Position numbers and translations under genes: made by a program
Assembly: GCA_030531285.1 (NCBI GenBank)
Contig: JAUNNW010000022.1
Span: 1 to 13,435 of the forward strand
Length of the DNA stretch: 13,435 bases
Direction of reading: 5' to 3'
Origin: Synergistaceae bacterium
GTDB lineage: Bacteria; Synergistota; Synergistia; Synergistales; Synergistaceae
Shown: positions 13,278 through 13,435 of the stretch, piece by piece
How positions within the stretch are numbered: the first letter of the stretch is position 1
Layout of the letters: every line of letters begins with the position of its first letter
The notes under the pieces: generated by a model
Told to the model about the DNA's origin: nothing
Database searches by the model: none
What the model saw: the letters and a program-made list of their open reading frames with translations, nothing else

Positions 13278-13283
13278 ATTATA
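13278..13283 (-). promoter_or_regulatory. Consensus -10 box upstream of the protease and gsp unit
   Basis: TATAAT on the minus strand (complement of 13278-13283) is a perfect -10 hexamer. Bases around 13300-13307 give no good -35 match. Initiation six to seven bases downstream would fall on or near the ATG at 13271. It is the only strong promoter element I see ahead of the long gsp unit. Confidence 0.45.
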
Positions 13284-13339
13284 CAGCCGCACAAAGAAAA
13301 ATTTCCGAAAATTTCACAAAAATTTTTAGAAAAACACAA

Positions 13340-13375
13340 CGGCTTGGAAAACTCCAAGCCGCTTGTTTTGTTTTT
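13340..13375. terminator. Bidirectional intrinsic terminator near the right edge
   Basis: CGGCTTGGA at 13340-13348 pairs perfectly with TCCAAGCCG at 13353-13361 around the loop AAAC. T-rich sequence follows on the plus strand (13362-13376) and a T-rich stretch also follows on the minus strand. It separates the protease-gsp unit from whatever lies to the right. Its arms share eight bases with the terminator at 641-686. Confidence 0.7.
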
Positions 13376-13382
13376 TCCTTCC

Positions 13383-13425
13383 GTCATTCTGCGCGAAGCG
13401 CAGCGGAGGCGCAGAATCCAGTGTC
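13383..13425. repeat. REP-like palindromic intergenic repeat
   Basis: ATTCTGCGC at 13386-13394 and its complement GCGCAGAAT at 13409-13417 form a 9-bp inverted repeat. An overlapping tighter hairpin, CTGCGC-GAA-GCGCAG, lies at 13389-13403. The wording GTCATTCTG...CAGAATCCA is like dispersed palindromic repeats seen in many bacterial genomes. Only one copy is visible in this window. Confidence 0.5.
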
Positions 13426-13435
13426 GTTTTCGCTT

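Noticed and set aside
1..13435. CRISPR arrays, tRNA or rRNA genes, insertion sequences
   Set aside because: No regularly spaced direct repeats, no cloverleaf or rRNA sequence, and no transposase or terminal inverted repeats were seen.

Overview
The window reads as chromosomal DNA of a diderm (Gram-negative) bacterium of roughly 48% GC. The best guess is a member of the Synergistota. This rests on the make-up of the secretion cluster, an OmpH/Skp-type periplasmic protein and a small CPBP protease beside a type II secretion operon; no marker gene in the window proves it. All convincing protein genes lie on the minus strand, so biological order runs from the right edge to the left.

Right to middle (about 13,290 down to 2,333): one long, tightly packed unit encodes a CPBP-family glutamic intramembrane protease followed by a nearly complete type II secretion system (T2SS). 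The order is gspJ-K-L-M-N-C-I-D-E-F-G. Neighbours from J to F are at most 15 bases apart or overlap, several through ATGA/GTGA junctions. Together they supply minor pseudopilins (J, K, I), major pseudopilin (G), inner-membrane platform (F, L, M, C), cytoplasmic ATPase (E), outer-membrane secretin (D) and the accessory protein N. GspH and the prepilin peptidase GspO are not in the window and must be encoded elsewhere or be absent. Several starts are non-ATG (TTG for gspF and probably gspJ; GTG for gspN), and ribosome binding sites decide them.

Left of gspG (2,333 to 1,800): an OmpH/Skp-like secreted protein has its own candidate promoter and is followed by a clear intrinsic terminator. Next comes a two-gene unit (1,669 to 685): an Lrp/AsnC regulator and a small nitroreductase. 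Its promoter has an inverted repeat straddling the -10 box, which suggests autoregulation. It ends in a strong bidirectional terminator, with a further minus-strand terminator behind it.

Left edge (1 to 640): no believable protein gene. About 410 bases (199-610) are dense in hairpins, have a promoter-like stretch upstream and end at the shared terminator. I regard this as a candidate structured non-coding RNA of unknown family. The right edge (13,340-13,435) holds a terminator whose arms match those of the left terminator, then a REP-like palindromic repeat.

The most interesting biological idea is functional coupling of the CPBP protease with the T2SS. In several bacterial lineages, C-terminally anchored T2SS substrates are released or sorted by an intramembrane protease. 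The MrtS-type protease paired with Synerg-CTERM tails is the known Synergistota version as I recall it.
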